A stretch of 64,000 nt of DNA from Shewanella sp. AS1. GTDB taxonomy: Bacteria > Pseudomonadota > Gammaproteobacteria > Enterobacterales > Shewanellaceae. The DNA is taken from NCBI RefSeq assembly GCF_021412565.1, contig NZ_JAKCLJ010000002.1, positions 1 through 64,000 on the forward strand, in the 5' to 3' direction. This document shows positions 37,820-47,570 of the stretch, in pieces. Numbering within the stretch: the first letter of the stretch is position 1; each line of letters opens with the position of its first letter. The position numbers and the translations under genes are program-made. The notes beneath the pieces were generated by a model. It had not been told where the DNA came from. It saw only the letters and a list, made by a program, of their open reading frames with translations, and made no database searches.

Positions 37820-39661
37820 ATGTCCGCTAAAGTGTCAATTTTTAAAAGGATCTTTTCGCTAGTATGGAAGGGAATTAACTGTACTCGTAAGATCATTCTT
37901 AACCTCGTCTTCTTTGGTTTCCTTGCCATCATCATCCTTGCTTTAACCATGGATGATAAACCTGTTGTTGAAAGCGGTTCTGCACTTCTTCTGGACCTTT
38001 CTGGTGCCATTGTCGATCAGAAACGTCAGGTCGATCCGATCGCAGCTGCGATGCAAGGTGGTCCGGGTAATGGCGAAGAAAGCGAGATCCTATTAGCGGA
38101 TCTGCTACACACTATCGATAATGCCACCCATGACGATCGTATCAGCGCGATAGTGCTGGATATTGGCAGTTTACATCGTACAGGGATCACTAAATTACAG
38201 AGTGTTGGCGAAGCCTTAAATCGCTTTAAAGCATCGGGTAAGCCCATCATTGCAAATGGTAACTGGTATGGTCAGAATCAATATCTGCTCGCCAGCTTTG
38301 CCGATACCATCTACCTCAATCCTCAAGGCGCCATTCAGCTCGAAGGGTATAGCCGCTATCGTCAGTATTACAAATCGGCTTTAGATAAACTCAAGATTAA
38401 GACCCATGTTTTCCGTGTCGGCACCTTTAAATCTGCGGTTGAGCCCTATATTCGTGATGATATGTCCCCTGCCGCCAAAGAAGCGAATAAGGCACTATTA
38501 AGCGATCTTTGGCAAAGCTATCAGCAGATAATCGCCCACAATCGTGATATAGCCCCTGAATCGATTCTGCTCTCTGCCGATGACTATATGGCACAGCTAG
38601 AACAGGCCGATGGTAACTCGGCGCAGCTGGCACTGAATATGAAACTGGTGGACAAACTGGCTTCTGCCGAAGCGTTCCGTTTGGATATGGTGGATAAAGT
38701 GGGTAAGGCTAAAGAGGGACACCAATTTAAGCAGATCCATTATCTTGATTATCAGAACCTGATCCATAATGACTTGCCTCTATTAGCCAAGGATACAGTG
38801 GCGATTATCGTCGCCAAAGGCAATATTCTCAATGGTAAGCAGGCGCCAGGTGACATTGGTGGTGAGAGTACATCAGCACTGTTACGCCAGGCGCGTTTTG
38901 ATAAAAATGTTAAAGCGGTTGTGCTGCGTGTAGATAGCCCAGGCGGCAGCGCCTTTGCCTCTGAGCAGATCCGTCAGGAGATCCTTGCAATCAAAGCCGC
39001 GGGTAAACCCGTTGTCACCAGCATGAGCAGTTATGCCGCCTCGGGCGGATACTGGATCTCAGCCAGCTCTGATTATATTTTTGCCAATCCTACGACCTTA
39101 ACTGGCTCCATCGGGATCTTCGGTATGGTGCCCACTTTCGAGGACTCCTTAGCTGAAATTGGTGTGCATACAGATGGTGTTGCCACATCCGACTGGTCGG
39201 CAATGTCTGTGACACGTGGCCTGACCCCCGAAATTAAGCAGGTGTTACAGCGTCATATCGAGCGCGGTTATCACGACTTCATCTCTCTGGTTGCCACTGA
39301 GCGTGGTATGAGCCTGGAACAGGTCGATAAAATTGCTCAGGGCCGTGTCTGGTCAGGCAAGAAAGCACTGGAGCTTGGCTTAGTCGATGGGCTTGGGGAT
39401 CTAGAGCAAGCTGTATCTAAGGCCGCTGAATTTGCCAAATTAGATAAGTTCGATACTAAGGTGTTTGAGCAGGAGCTGAGCCCGCAGGAAAAATTTATCC
39501 AGGAGCTCTTTGCCTCGGCGTCTGTGTATCTGCCCGATTCCTCACAGTCCAATGCCCTGCTCAATGCGTTACTGGGTCAATGGACAAAACTGGTTGAAGA
39601 GTACAGCACCTTTGATGATCCGAATGGCATCTATCTCTATTGCGATACCTGTGACTTATAA
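37820..39661 (+). CDS. sppA: signal peptide peptidase A, 67K type
   Basis: An inner-membrane protease that breaks down released signal peptides. At 613 residues it has the long two-domain form. A membrane segment lies at about 24-43 (IILNLVFFGFLAIIILAL). The catalytic Ser408 is in SSYAASGGYW of the C-terminal domain and Lys204 is in GTFKSAVEPY of the N-terminal domain, matching Ser409/Lys209 of E. coli. AAAGGAG precedes the ATG. A terminator follows. Confidence 0.95.
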   Translation: MSAKVSIFKRIFSLVWKGINCTRKIILNLVFFGFLAIIILALTMDDKPVVESGSALLLDLSGAIVDQKRQVDPIAAAMQGGPGNGEESEILLADLLHTIDNATHDDRISAIVLDIGSLHRTGITKLQSVGEALNRFKASGKPIIANGNWYGQNQYLLASFADTIYLNPQGAIQLEGYSRYRQYYKSALDKLKIKTHVFRVGTFKSAVEPYIRDDMSPAAKEANKALLSDLWQSYQQIIAHNRDIAPESILLSADDYMAQLEQADGNSAQLALNMKLVDKLASAEAFRLDMVDKVGKAKEGHQFKQIHYLDYQNLIHNDLPLLAKDTVAIIVAKGNILNGKQAPGDIGGESTSALLRQARFDKNVKAVVLRVDSPGGSAFASEQIRQEILAIKAAGKPVVTSMSSYAASGGYWISASSDYIFANPTTLTGSIGIFGMVPTFEDSLAEIGVHTDGVATSDWSAMSVTRGLTPEIKQVLQRHIERGYHDFISLVATERGMSLEQVDKIAQGRVWSGKKALELGLVDGLGDLEQAVSKAAEFAKLDKFDTKVFEQELSPQEKFIQELFASASVYLPDSSQSNALLNALLGQWTKLVEEYSTFDDPNGIYLYCDTCDL

Positions 39662-39678
39662 ATATTCCTCAAAGTCTT

Positions 39679-39704
39679 AAGCCCGTGAACACGGGCTTTT
39701 TTAT
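39679..39704 (+). terminator. Rho-independent terminator after sppA
   Basis: AAGCCCGT/ACGGGCTT stem with a GAAC loop followed by TTTTTATT. An in-frame GTG for the next gene at 39685 lies inside this hairpin, which argues against that start. Confidence 0.88.
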
Positions 39705-39759
39705 TGCTCTTATCCTCAGTATAATCGCGCCAGTTGAGCTTAAAATAAGTAAAATTATT

Positions 39760-40773
39760 ATGAACAAACGTTCTATCTATGTGGCCTATACAGGCGGCAC
39801 CATAGGGATGCAGAAAACAGATAATGGATTCGTTCCCGTCCCTGGTTTCTTAACCGACTGCGTTAAATCTATGCCAGAGTTTTACCATGATGAGATGCCA
39901 AACTTTGTGATCAATGAGTATCAGCCGCTGATCGACTCCTCCAATATGGCACCGACTGACTGGCAGCTGATCGCTAACGACATTAAGGCTAACTACGACA
40001 GATATGATGGCTTCGTGATCCTTCACGGCACAGATACCATGGCCTTCACTGCCTCGGCGCTCTCCTTTATGCTACAGGGCTTGAGTAAGCCTGTAATCGT
40101 CACAGGCTCACAGATCCCACTGGCTCAGCTACGCTCAGACGGACAGACAAATTTGCTTAACGCCCTCTATATCGCCGCGAATTATCCGGTGGCTGAAGTG
40201 GGCCTGTTTTTCAACAACAAGCTATTCAGAGGCAATCGCACCACTAAGGCGCATGCAGATGGGTTTGACGCCTTTGCATCCCCTAACTTTCCGCTTCTGC
40301 TAGAGGCTGGGATCAAGATCCGCATGCGGGCGGGACAGATAGCGCCTAAAGAAAACACAAGACTCAAGGTGATCGACATCTCTCCTCAGCCCATTGGGGT
40401 TGTAACCCTCTATCCAGGGATCACCACACAGATCATAGACAACATATTGCAGCAACCGGTCAAGGCACTGATCTTGCTGACTTATGGTGTAGGCAATGCG
40501 CCGCAAAACGCTGAGTTGCTTGACTGTTTACGCCGTGCCAATGAACGCGGCATCGTCCTGGTTAACCTGACACAATGTATGCAGGGCAAAGTCAATATGG
40601 GAGGCTATGCCACCGGCAATGCGCTGGCTAAGGTTGGGGTGATCAGCGGATTTGATATGACCACAGAGGCGGCGCTGACCAAGCTGCATTACTTATTATC
40701 GACTTCTCATACACCAGAGCAGATCCGCACACTAATGCAGCAAGATCTCTTCGGCGAGTTAACCGAAGATTAA
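39760..40773 (+). CDS. ansA: type I (cytoplasmic) L-asparaginase
   Basis: Hydrolyses asparagine to aspartate and ammonia. The product of 337 residues matches the length of E. coli AnsA. The first catalytic Thr is in AYTGGTIGM and the second block in LHGTDTMAFTASALSFML. No signal peptide is seen, unlike the periplasmic AnsB. ATG 39760 aligns with AnsA; the frame reaches further up but into the sppA terminator. No strong ribosome site is present. Confidence 0.95.
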   Translation: MNKRSIYVAYTGGTIGMQKTDNGFVPVPGFLTDCVKSMPEFYHDEMPNFVINEYQPLIDSSNMAPTDWQLIANDIKANYDRYDGFVILHGTDTMAFTASALSFMLQGLSKPVIVTGSQIPLAQLRSDGQTNLLNALYIAANYPVAEVGLFFNNKLFRGNRTTKAHADGFDAFASPNFPLLLEAGIKIRMRAGQIAPKENTRLKVIDISPQPIGVVTLYPGITTQIIDNILQQPVKALILLTYGVGNAPQNAELLDCLRRANERGIVLVNLTQCMQGKVNMGGYATGNALAKVGVISGFDMTTEAALTKLHYLLSTSHTPEQIRTLMQQDLFGELTED

Positions 40774-40820
40774 TCCGTGCTAAATTAATCAGTGCAAGAT
40801 GAAGAACATCAGACTGAATT

Positions 40821-40857
40821 AATCAAAAAAAGCCCCTTTCATGGGCTTTTTTTGATT
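40821..40857. terminator. bidirectional terminator between ansA and the yeaC-type gene
   Basis: A 15-bp perfect stem, AATCAAAAAAAGCCC with its complement, and a 7-base loop; T runs on both strands. Confidence 0.9.
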
Positions 40858-40873
40858 CTCGCTTTAGCTAGAT

Positions 40874-41155
40874 TTACAGCTCGGCCTCTTTGAAGGCGGC
40901 GATACTCTCACCCTTAAACTGTCTTTTCAGCTCAGCCTTAGACAGCTCATTGAGTCCACCCTGATTATTAATGGTGAAATGGTCTGTCTGATTTAAGCGT
41001 CTTGCTTGATACATCATCACCAATTGCAGGGTCGAGTCTTTCTGCTGCTCTGTTAGCACAGTGCCATCTTCCCACTTGCCAAGCTCGGCAGCACTGCGAA
41101 GACGCTGATAGACCTCATCAGGCATCTCATCGATTACTTTATTAATATCACTCAT
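40874..41155 (-). CDS. yeaC: YeaC family protein (DUF1315)
   Basis: A small cytoplasmic protein of 93 residues. MPDEVYQRLRSAAELGKWEDG and LTEQQKDSTLQLVMMYQAR are the conserved DUF1315 blocks, and the LNELSKAELKRQF stretch follows. Function unknown. Its ATG overlaps the stop of the zinc ribbon gene by four bases (ATGA), so the two are translated together. Confidence 0.85.
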   Translation of the reverse strand: MSDINKVIDEMPDEVYQRLRSAAELGKWEDGTVLTEQQKDSTLQLVMMYQARRLNQTDHFTINNQGGLNELSKAELKRQFKGESIAAFKEAEL

Positions 41156-41469
41156 ACACTTTTCCGTTTATGTAACACTAACCGAATGCGGCAGATCAAA
41201 TAGCCGACAAAACCAAATACACTGCAGATCACCGCAATATTGGCGCGGGGCCCACTGGCAGCTTCGCCGCCCCAAAACCAGATCACCACACCGGCAATGA
41301 AGAGTGTCATCGCAAGGAAGCTTTGGGTCATCAGTTGATTGGTTCGTTTAATGTGACTGATACGATTAGCCGACTCATTATCTGCACTATTTTTAGTGGC
41401 ACAGTGCGGACAGTTTTTCGCCAGACTCGACATACGTTTATTACAATTTGGGCAATTGACTAACGCCAC
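41152..41469 (-). CDS. zinc ribbon membrane protein of unknown function
   Basis: A 105-residue protein with an N-terminal zinc ribbon (CPNCNKR and CPHCATK) and two membrane segments at about 48-68 and 78-95. The GTG start has a perfect AGGAGG 5 bases upstream. It lies 9 bp after the M14 gene and overlaps yeaC, so the three form an operon. I know no function. The ribbon faces the cytoplasm if the tail KRKSV is also inside. Confidence 0.75.
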   Translation of the reverse strand: MALVNCPNCNKRMSSLAKNCPHCATKNSADNESANRISHIKRTNQLMTQSFLAMTLFIAGVVIWFWGGEAASGPRANIAVICSVFGFVGYLICRIRLVLHKRKSV

Positions 41470-41478
41470 ATCCGCCTC

Positions 41479-42606
41479 CTATCTTAACTCTTCGACAACG
41501 GCGAGCATGGCCAAAAGCGATGCCTCACCCAGGTAGATAGAGCGCTCTGGCGACCAACCCGACATAGGATCAAGCATATTAGCATTATCCTTAAAGGGCA
41601 TCTCCAAGGTATTTGACAGGCAAGAGAAAGTCTCGGCCACCCAGTTAGACGCCACAGTTAAATTGGCCTGACCGGGCGCGTCTTTAGCATAGCCAAACTC
41701 ATTTTGGAAATCGGCGCTGGCCATCAATAAGGCGTTAACAAACTTATCCTGCAACTGTGTCAATCTTGGAGTATGACTAGGCACACCTTCACAGCCAGCT
41801 AAAAACACGTATGGCAGGCCTTCATCGCCATGAACGTCATAATAGAGATCCACGCCTGTCTGCTTCATCTTCTCGACCACGTAATAGACTTCGGGACTTT
41901 TCTCTAGTGAAGGATTTTGCCATTCACGATTCAGGTTCACACCAATGGCATTGGTTCGCAGATGACCACGCACGCTGCCATCGGGATTCATGTTAGGCAC
42001 GATATAAAAATTCGCCTTATCCAACAGGGATTTAGCGGTCGGGTTATCGCTGTCGAGCAAACTGTTGATCAGGCCTTCGACCAACCATTCCGCCATGGTT
42101 TCACCCGGATGCTGGCGCGCCGTGATCCAGATATTGGCCTTATCTTCATCACCATTCCCCACTTTGACTAAGGTCATATCGCGGCCATCTAATGTGGCAC
42201 CTAGGTGTTCTAGGGCAACGAGCGGATGTACTTGCACCGCGCTTAAGAGATCCTGGTGGCGCTCGTAGCTGTATGGGGCAAAGTAGGCAATCTGAATGGC
42301 ATCGCAGTCGAGTTCTAACGAAATGGTTAAAACACCATCTTGGTAGCGAGTAGGCAAACGGAACCACTGCTGTCTGTCGTAGGTGGCGACGGCTTGATAC
42401 TCTTCCCACCCCTTTGGATAGGATGCCGTGCCTGCGTTGGTAATATTAAGTGTGTAACGCTGACCCACAGCGCCTTGCAACTTGAAATTAAACCATTGGT
42501 AAAATTCCCCGCCCGCATCCGGACGAATTTCCAGTTGTACATTCTCAGGGCTGTCTTGATTGATGACAACAATATTGCCGCCATCGAAATTAGCATTGAT
42601 CAGCAT
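41479..42606 (-). CDS. M14-family cytosolic carboxypeptidase
   Basis: A zinc carboxypeptidase of 375 residues related to the AGBL/Nna1 deglutamylase group. An N-terminal beta domain (about 1-120) precedes the peptidase domain. Zinc ligands are in ARQHPGETMAEW (His, Glu) and YYDVHGDEGLPYVFLAG (His). NMNPDGSVRGHLRTNAIGVNLN supplies the Arg/Asn substrate site. There is no signal peptide. ATG 42606 is preferred over a start 14 codons earlier because AAAGGA lies just upstream. The physiological substrate in bacteria is unknown. Confidence 0.88.
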   Translation of the reverse strand: MLINANFDGGNIVVINQDSPENVQLEIRPDAGGEFYQWFNFKLQGAVGQRYTLNITNAGTASYPKGWEEYQAVATYDRQQWFRLPTRYQDGVLTISLELDCDAIQIAYFAPYSYERHQDLLSAVQVHPLVALEHLGATLDGRDMTLVKVGNGDEDKANIWITARQHPGETMAEWLVEGLINSLLDSDNPTAKSLLDKANFYIVPNMNPDGSVRGHLRTNAIGVNLNREWQNPSLEKSPEVYYVVEKMKQTGVDLYYDVHGDEGLPYVFLAGCEGVPSHTPRLTQLQDKFVNALLMASADFQNEFGYAKDAPGQANLTVASNWVAETFSCLSNTLEMPFKDNANMLDPMSGWSPERSIYLGEASLLAMLAVVEELR

Positions 42607-42717
42607 ATCCGTTCCTTTGTTGGGGTAAATGTGAAGTCTGGGCTCCACTCACTCCCCATAGGATAAACTAATTTGCCTATTTTTCGCAGTAGAACCGACA
42701 AGAAACTGCAGCGTGCC

Positions 42718-43401
42718 TTAATGGGAAAAGCTGTAACCTTTACCGCGAATGGTGTTGATCAATGACTTAGAGATAGACATACGTGCCAGCTTCTTGCGGG
42801 TATTACTCACATGCATATCCAGATTACGATCGAACTGACCAAAATCCTTTTTCAAGATATTCTGCTGCAACTCAGTTTTGCTGACTACTTGCCCACGGCG
42901 ATCGAACAGGTATTTGAAAATATTAAACTCTGTTCGGGTCAACACCACTTCGCTCTGGTTAATGTAAACACTGCGATTCTCATCGTTAAAGTCAATCTTG
43001 CCAACAGGATAGTGAGGAAGTACCCCATTATCACCCGCCTTAACCCTGTCTATTCTGCGTTTTAGCGCGAAGATACGAACGGCTAACTCTCTAATACTAA
43101 ATGGTTTAGCGACAAAATCATCGGCGCCCTGCTCAAATCCCTGAATGCGCCTATCCTCACTGTCAATTGCCGAGAGTAAAATGACTGGCAAAGAATGCTG
43201 TCTGTCTGACAGAAAGGTAAACCCATCGAGTTGTGGCATATCGAGATCCAGCAGGATTAGATCCGGAGAATAGGATAAGAGCAATGACTCTGCTTCCTGG
43301 GCATTGGCCGTCCAGCTAATATCGACCCCTTTATAATCAAGCATTTGTAATAGTTGCTCTCTTATCGCGGGATCATCATTTACTAACAGTAACTTTCTCA
43401 T
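42718..43401 (-). CDS. OmpR-type response regulator, orphan
   Basis: A two-component regulator of 227 residues. The receiver domain has Asp9/Asp10, the phosphorylated Asp52 in LLDLDMP, Ser in LLSAID and Lys in VAKPFSI. The C-terminal winged helix ends in NTIRGKGYSFSH, typical of the OmpR group. Two TTG codons precede the ATG at 43401 in frame. No sensor kinase gene is next to it, so its signal is unknown. Confidence 0.9.
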   Translation of the reverse strand: MRKLLLVNDDPAIREQLLQMLDYKGVDISWTANAQEAESLLLSYSPDLILLDLDMPQLDGFTFLSDRQHSLPVILLSAIDSEDRRIQGFEQGADDFVAKPFSIRELAVRIFALKRRIDRVKAGDNGVLPHYPVGKIDFNDENRSVYINQSEVVLTRTEFNIFKYLFDRRGQVVSKTELQQNILKKDFGQFDRNLDMHVSNTRKKLARMSISKSLINTIRGKGYSFSH

Positions 43402-43507
43402 CAACAATTAAATTAATCTTAACGCGAATCATTACCATTAAGATTAAAGTGTTTACTACTGCCTGACTAGTGTTTTCATTCTAAATCAGCAAAAAATGCG
43501 ATCTTGG

Positions 43508-43536
43508 CCATAAAAAAGGCAGCAAATGCTGCCTTT
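43508..43536 (-). terminator. Rho-independent terminator after the DUF885 gene
   Basis: AAAGGCAGCA/TGCTGCCTTT stem, followed on the minus strand by TTTATGG; about 20 bp after the stop. Confidence 0.8.
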
Positions 43537-43557
43537 GGATCAAATTTAGTTGAGAAA

Positions 43558-45348
43558 TTACTTCTGCTGCAGCATCAGCTGGCGAATATATTTCACCGGA
43601 GCACTGCCGTAACTGAGGAATTTCTCATGAAATGCCCTTAAGTCGAATTGCTCGCCCTGCTTGGCCTTCAGCTCCTCTCTGAAATCATAGATCTCACGGT
43701 AGCCTGAATAGTAGCTGGTCAATTGCACTTGGCTCAGGGTTGCCCTGCGCCACTTGCCTTCGGCTTCGGCCTGCTGCTGGAACGCTTCCTGTGTCATCAG
43801 CGCGATCGCCTCATCGTGGGTCATCCCCTTTACCTGGATGCTGTAATCCAAAATGGTGTTGACGATAACGCGCAGGTTCCACTTGTAGTACATGAGCCAC
43901 ATTTCAGGTTCAAAGTCACCATAACCCTCTTCGAGCATCATGCGTTCGGTATAAACCGCCCAGCCTTCAACCATGGCGCCATTGCCAAACAGGCTCTTCA
44001 CCAGACTTGGAGATTCGTTTGAATAAACCAGCTGAGTGTAGTGGCCTGGGATTGCCTCATGGATATTAAGCACTTGCAGCACCCAGTGATTATATTCGCG
44101 CAGATAACTCTCTGCAGACTCATCACTCATGCCATCGAGCGGCGTGACGTTGTAATAGGTGTTACCCGTCTTTTCATAGGGGCCAGGAGCACTAATTGAG
44201 GCGCCGGCGAATCCGCGCATATACTCAGGGGTTTCCCGCACCACTAAGGGTTTATTAGGATCGAGCTTGATAAGCTGTTTCTCGTTGACAAATTTCACCA
44301 GCTCTGGGATCTGAGCCTTGACCTCGTCGACAAAATCTTCACGCTTAACATGCTTTACCGATAACTTATCGATTAACTCTCGGGTCGCCTTTGTGCTATC
44401 TCCTGGCATTGGCATATCAAAATATTTAGGCCAGAGTTTTTCGGTGATCTTGGCCATCTCACCCTGTACTTTGGTCTTATCGGCCAGGGCTTTTTCATAA
44501 ATCTGTTTTGCACTCATGCCAGACTGAATATCGAAACCAAACTTCTCTTCGTAAAGTTTCTCACCAATTCTGAAACTGCGTGCGCCCTCTTTTTGTAGCT
44601 TCTGTTCCAGCGTCTGCAGCCAATCGATATGCTGGTTAATGGCTGTGGTTACTTCATCGAAACGCGTCTTAAACAGAGATTTTTCATCCTCGGTCAAATC
44701 CGACTCGTTTACTTGCGTCAGCAATTGATCAGAAAAGATAGAGAAGGCACCGCGATTTTGTAAAATCGCCAGCTGTGTGTGTTCCAAGGTAGGATCGCTA
44801 ATATTCTCTCTGGCCGCCGCATAGTAAGCCGGTACATTTTCCATACGACTTAAAAATGAGCGCAATCTTTCATCGAGCGGCGCAAAGTCTTCATTAATGA
44901 TCTGTGCAAAACCGCCGGCAACATTGTAGTTTGCAGGATTCCACTGCCAGACTTTAAAGGTCTGCGTTTCCCACTTATCCTGCAGGAGTAGATTTTCAAT
45001 CAGGTGATAATCGATCGACTCGTTAGCCGATAATGATGCAAGATCAAACTGCCTAAGCAATTGCAACTGCTTGTCGATAAATGCCAGTGACTGAGCACGA
45101 TTGGCCGCATCGGGTATTTGCAGGATCCCATCATACTTATGATAACCACTGTAGAGGGCCCAGGTCGGTGCATTCTGCCATAGGGCATCGATAAACTGCT
45201 GTGAGAATGCGGCAAAATCCTGAGCCTTAACTTGATCTTGAGAAGCCGATGGCGCGGCGGGTGCTTCTGCCGGTACCTGCTTGGGTTGACATGCTGTTAG
45301 CCCCGACAACGCCAGTACGACTGTGGCCGCAATAAGCGATTTTTTCAT
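43558..45348 (-). CDS. DUF885 lipoprotein, probable metallopeptidase
   Basis: A protein of 596 residues with a lipoprotein signal (MKKSLIAATVVLALSG, lipobox LTAC, Cys20) and a Pro/Ala-rich linker. Residue 21 is Gln, not Asp, so outer-membrane sorting is expected. The DUF885 core has NIHEAIPGHYTQLVYSNE, a HExxPGH-type motif thought to bind zinc, and MVEGWAVYTERMML with a further Glu. Family members are believed to be carboxypeptidase-like. AAGGACT precedes the ATG. Monocistronic. Confidence 0.88.
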   Translation of the reverse strand: MKKSLIAATVVLALSGLTACQPKQVPAEAPAAPSASQDQVKAQDFAAFSQQFIDALWQNAPTWALYSGYHKYDGILQIPDAANRAQSLAFIDKQLQLLRQFDLASLSANESIDYHLIENLLLQDKWETQTFKVWQWNPANYNVAGGFAQIINEDFAPLDERLRSFLSRMENVPAYYAAARENISDPTLEHTQLAILQNRGAFSIFSDQLLTQVNESDLTEDEKSLFKTRFDEVTTAINQHIDWLQTLEQKLQKEGARSFRIGEKLYEEKFGFDIQSGMSAKQIYEKALADKTKVQGEMAKITEKLWPKYFDMPMPGDSTKATRELIDKLSVKHVKREDFVDEVKAQIPELVKFVNEKQLIKLDPNKPLVVRETPEYMRGFAGASISAPGPYEKTGNTYYNVTPLDGMSDESAESYLREYNHWVLQVLNIHEAIPGHYTQLVYSNESPSLVKSLFGNGAMVEGWAVYTERMMLEEGYGDFEPEMWLMYYKWNLRVIVNTILDYSIQVKGMTHDEAIALMTQEAFQQQAEAEGKWRRATLSQVQLTSYYSGYREIYDFREELKAKQGEQFDLRAFHEKFLSYGSAPVKYIRQLMLQQK

Positions 45349-45453
45349 CTAAAAGTCCTTGTATCTGTTTTTATTATCTCGAGTTATAAACTGGGTTAGT
45401 TAACCATGTCACAGCGCAAAAAGCAGCTAAAGTCCCTAATTAAACAAAGATTG

Positions 45454-47484
45454 TTACAAACTTGTTCCTGAAATTGACAGTTGCTGCCAACACCACTGCC
45501 TGACCTCTGCAAAGGGATAGGCCTCCAGACTGGCAAATCCTTTTTTCTGACGCAATTTAAGCCGGGTAAATATGGGGGTGGTCAATCCGCACAAGGCGCG
45601 GGCTAGCATGTTTGCCCTGTAGTACAAGACATCACTGTCAATGTCGTCGCTTTGATTAGTATTATTTTGATGAGCATTGGTTTGATTCGCATAGCTATGA
45701 GTCGCATCCAAGTGACTGGCCAGATGCCACCATATCTCGCGGCTCAGCTCAGAAAAATCAAGCCCAGATAGCGGCGGTAGATAATGGCTTTCGGGTAAAC
45801 TTACCTTTCCCGATACGCACACAGAGCAGTGACCACAATTTTGTGTCAGGCTATTGTCGCCGAAATAGCTTGATAAGCGTCGACTCAGACAAGTGTCGCT
45901 CGACAGCAGGCTTAGCATGGCCTGTATTCTGGCTATCTCGCTGGCCTCTTTTTGCTGAAACTGTTTATGCAAACGCTCTGTTAAGGAGTCAATATTTTCG
46001 ATTGGTGACAATACTGAATACACCTCAGTTATCTGCTTAGTTTGCAGCTCGATAAGACCTTTCTCTTCAAAATATTCAATAGCAGAAATAACCCGGCTTC
46101 GCTCTGAGGGATATGCCTGATTTAAACGCTCAAAATCCAGGCTGTACCATATTTTGGCTTTAGTGGCACTGGCAAGTAAGGCCGCAACAAATGAGCGTCG
46201 CTCGCCATTGAAACGGTCAACTAGCTCCTCTTCTGTACACAAGAGCTTAAAGCGGTACTCGGCAAAATAACTGTAGGCGGGTTTGATAAGCCCTAACATC
46301 TCCAGATACACCAAGGCAGTTTTCAAGCTTAACAGGCGAATATTGGTCGCCATGGATAGACTGTGTAATGTTAGCTCCCACTGCCTTCCTTGCTCGCCCG
46401 CTTGGGCCAGAGTCGTTACCAGCTTATGCAGCCCTTGACTATCGGGCGTATCACCATAAACAAAGTTCTGCAGCACAGTCAGGTTATCCCTGTTGGCCAG
46501 CACTAAACACTCGGCTCTTTGACCGTTTCGCCCTGCTCGGCCTATCTCCTGGGCATAATTTTCGATGGATTTGGGCAGATCATAATGCACGACAAAATTG
46601 ATATTCGATTTATCCACCCCCATCCCAAACGCTATGGTGGCCACAATGATGGGACACTTTCCTGTCATAAAATCCTGCTGGATCTGTTGACGCTGCTCGC
46701 TTGGCATACCGGCATGGTAAGCCTGGGCCCGGATATTAGTCCTATTAAGCCTATCGGCCAGACGTTCGGCGCTCTGCTGCAGAGTAACATAAATGATGCC
46801 GTCGCCTCGGCGCTGCGCGTTTAGCCAATCGATTAGCCGAGCATCTTTATCCTGAGAATTAACGCCTTGTACATGCAGATTAAGGTTGGCGCGATAAAAA
46901 CCTGTGGTCACTATATCGGCCTTAGGGATCTGAAAACGCCGCCCCATATCCTCTATTACCTTGGGCGTCGCCGTTGCCGTTAGCAATAACACTTGTGGGA
47001 TAGCCAACGCCTGCTGATATTGGGGCAGTTTCAAATAATCTGGGCGAAAGTTATGGCCCCACTCAGAGATACAGTGCGCCTCATCGACCACCAGCAGTGA
47101 GATGGGGATCTGCCCAATAAATTCACGAAAGCGCTCGTTATTGAAACGCTCGACCGATATCATCAAAATCTTAATCTTGCCCTGCTTAATTTGGCGCATT
47201 ATCACCTGCGTCTGCTGACGCGACTGAGACGAGTCGATACTGGCGGCGGGGATCCCTTTACTGGCTAAGAAACTCAGTTGATCGTCGATCAAAGCCAGCA
47301 GGGGCGAGACCACTAAGGTGAGATGGGGAAAAACGATGGCGGGTAGCTGATAACACAGAGATTTCCCTGAGCCTGTAGGAAAAATCGCGGCCGCACTGCG
47401 CCCAGCCAGCAGTGTTGAAACCACCTGCTGCTGTCCCGGCCTGAATTCACTAAAACCAAAATACTCTTGTAATACTTGATACAC
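45454..47484 (-). CDS. RecQ-family ATP-dependent DNA helicase
   Basis: A 3'-5' DNA helicase of about 676 residues. Helicase motifs: FRPGQQQVVSTLLAG (motif 0/Q), FPTGSGKSLCYQLPA (Walker A), VVDEAHCISEWGHNFRPDY (DEAH and aromatic loop), GRAGRNGQ (motif VI). A zinc-binding region ends in CGHCSVC, then a divergent C-terminus. No HRDC domain is evident, so it is a RecQ paralog rather than canonical RecQ. A GTG at 47571 extends the frame by 29 codons; the GTG at 47484 has AAGGG and fits the family start better. It directly follows the nuclease gene. Confidence 0.85.
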   Translation of the reverse strand: MYQVLQEYFGFSEFRPGQQQVVSTLLAGRSAAAIFPTGSGKSLCYQLPAIVFPHLTLVVSPLLALIDDQLSFLASKGIPAASIDSSQSRQQTQVIMRQIKQGKIKILMISVERFNNERFREFIGQIPISLLVVDEAHCISEWGHNFRPDYLKLPQYQQALAIPQVLLLTATATPKVIEDMGRRFQIPKADIVTTGFYRANLNLHVQGVNSQDKDARLIDWLNAQRRGDGIIYVTLQQSAERLADRLNRTNIRAQAYHAGMPSEQRQQIQQDFMTGKCPIIVATIAFGMGVDKSNINFVVHYDLPKSIENYAQEIGRAGRNGQRAECLVLANRDNLTVLQNFVYGDTPDSQGLHKLVTTLAQAGEQGRQWELTLHSLSMATNIRLLSLKTALVYLEMLGLIKPAYSYFAEYRFKLLCTEEELVDRFNGERRSFVAALLASATKAKIWYSLDFERLNQAYPSERSRVISAIEYFEEKGLIELQTKQITEVYSVLSPIENIDSLTERLHKQFQQKEASEIARIQAMLSLLSSDTCLSRRLSSYFGDNSLTQNCGHCSVCVSGKVSLPESHYLPPLSGLDFSELSREIWWHLASHLDATHSYANQTNAHQNNTNQSDDIDSDVLYYRANMLARALCGLTTPIFTRLKLRQKKGFASLEAYPFAEVRQWCWQQLSISGTSL

Positions 47485-47570
47485 AGCAACGCCCTTTTCG
47501 ATTTCGGCTGTTATTAAATCTGTTACCTGCAAATACCTGATATTATTTGCCAGAAAATAGTTGCCTGGCA

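Noticed and set aside
39685-39759. Longer form of asparaginase starting at GTG 39685
   Set aside because: The GTG lies inside the sppA terminator hairpin and the extension is absent from AnsA proteins.
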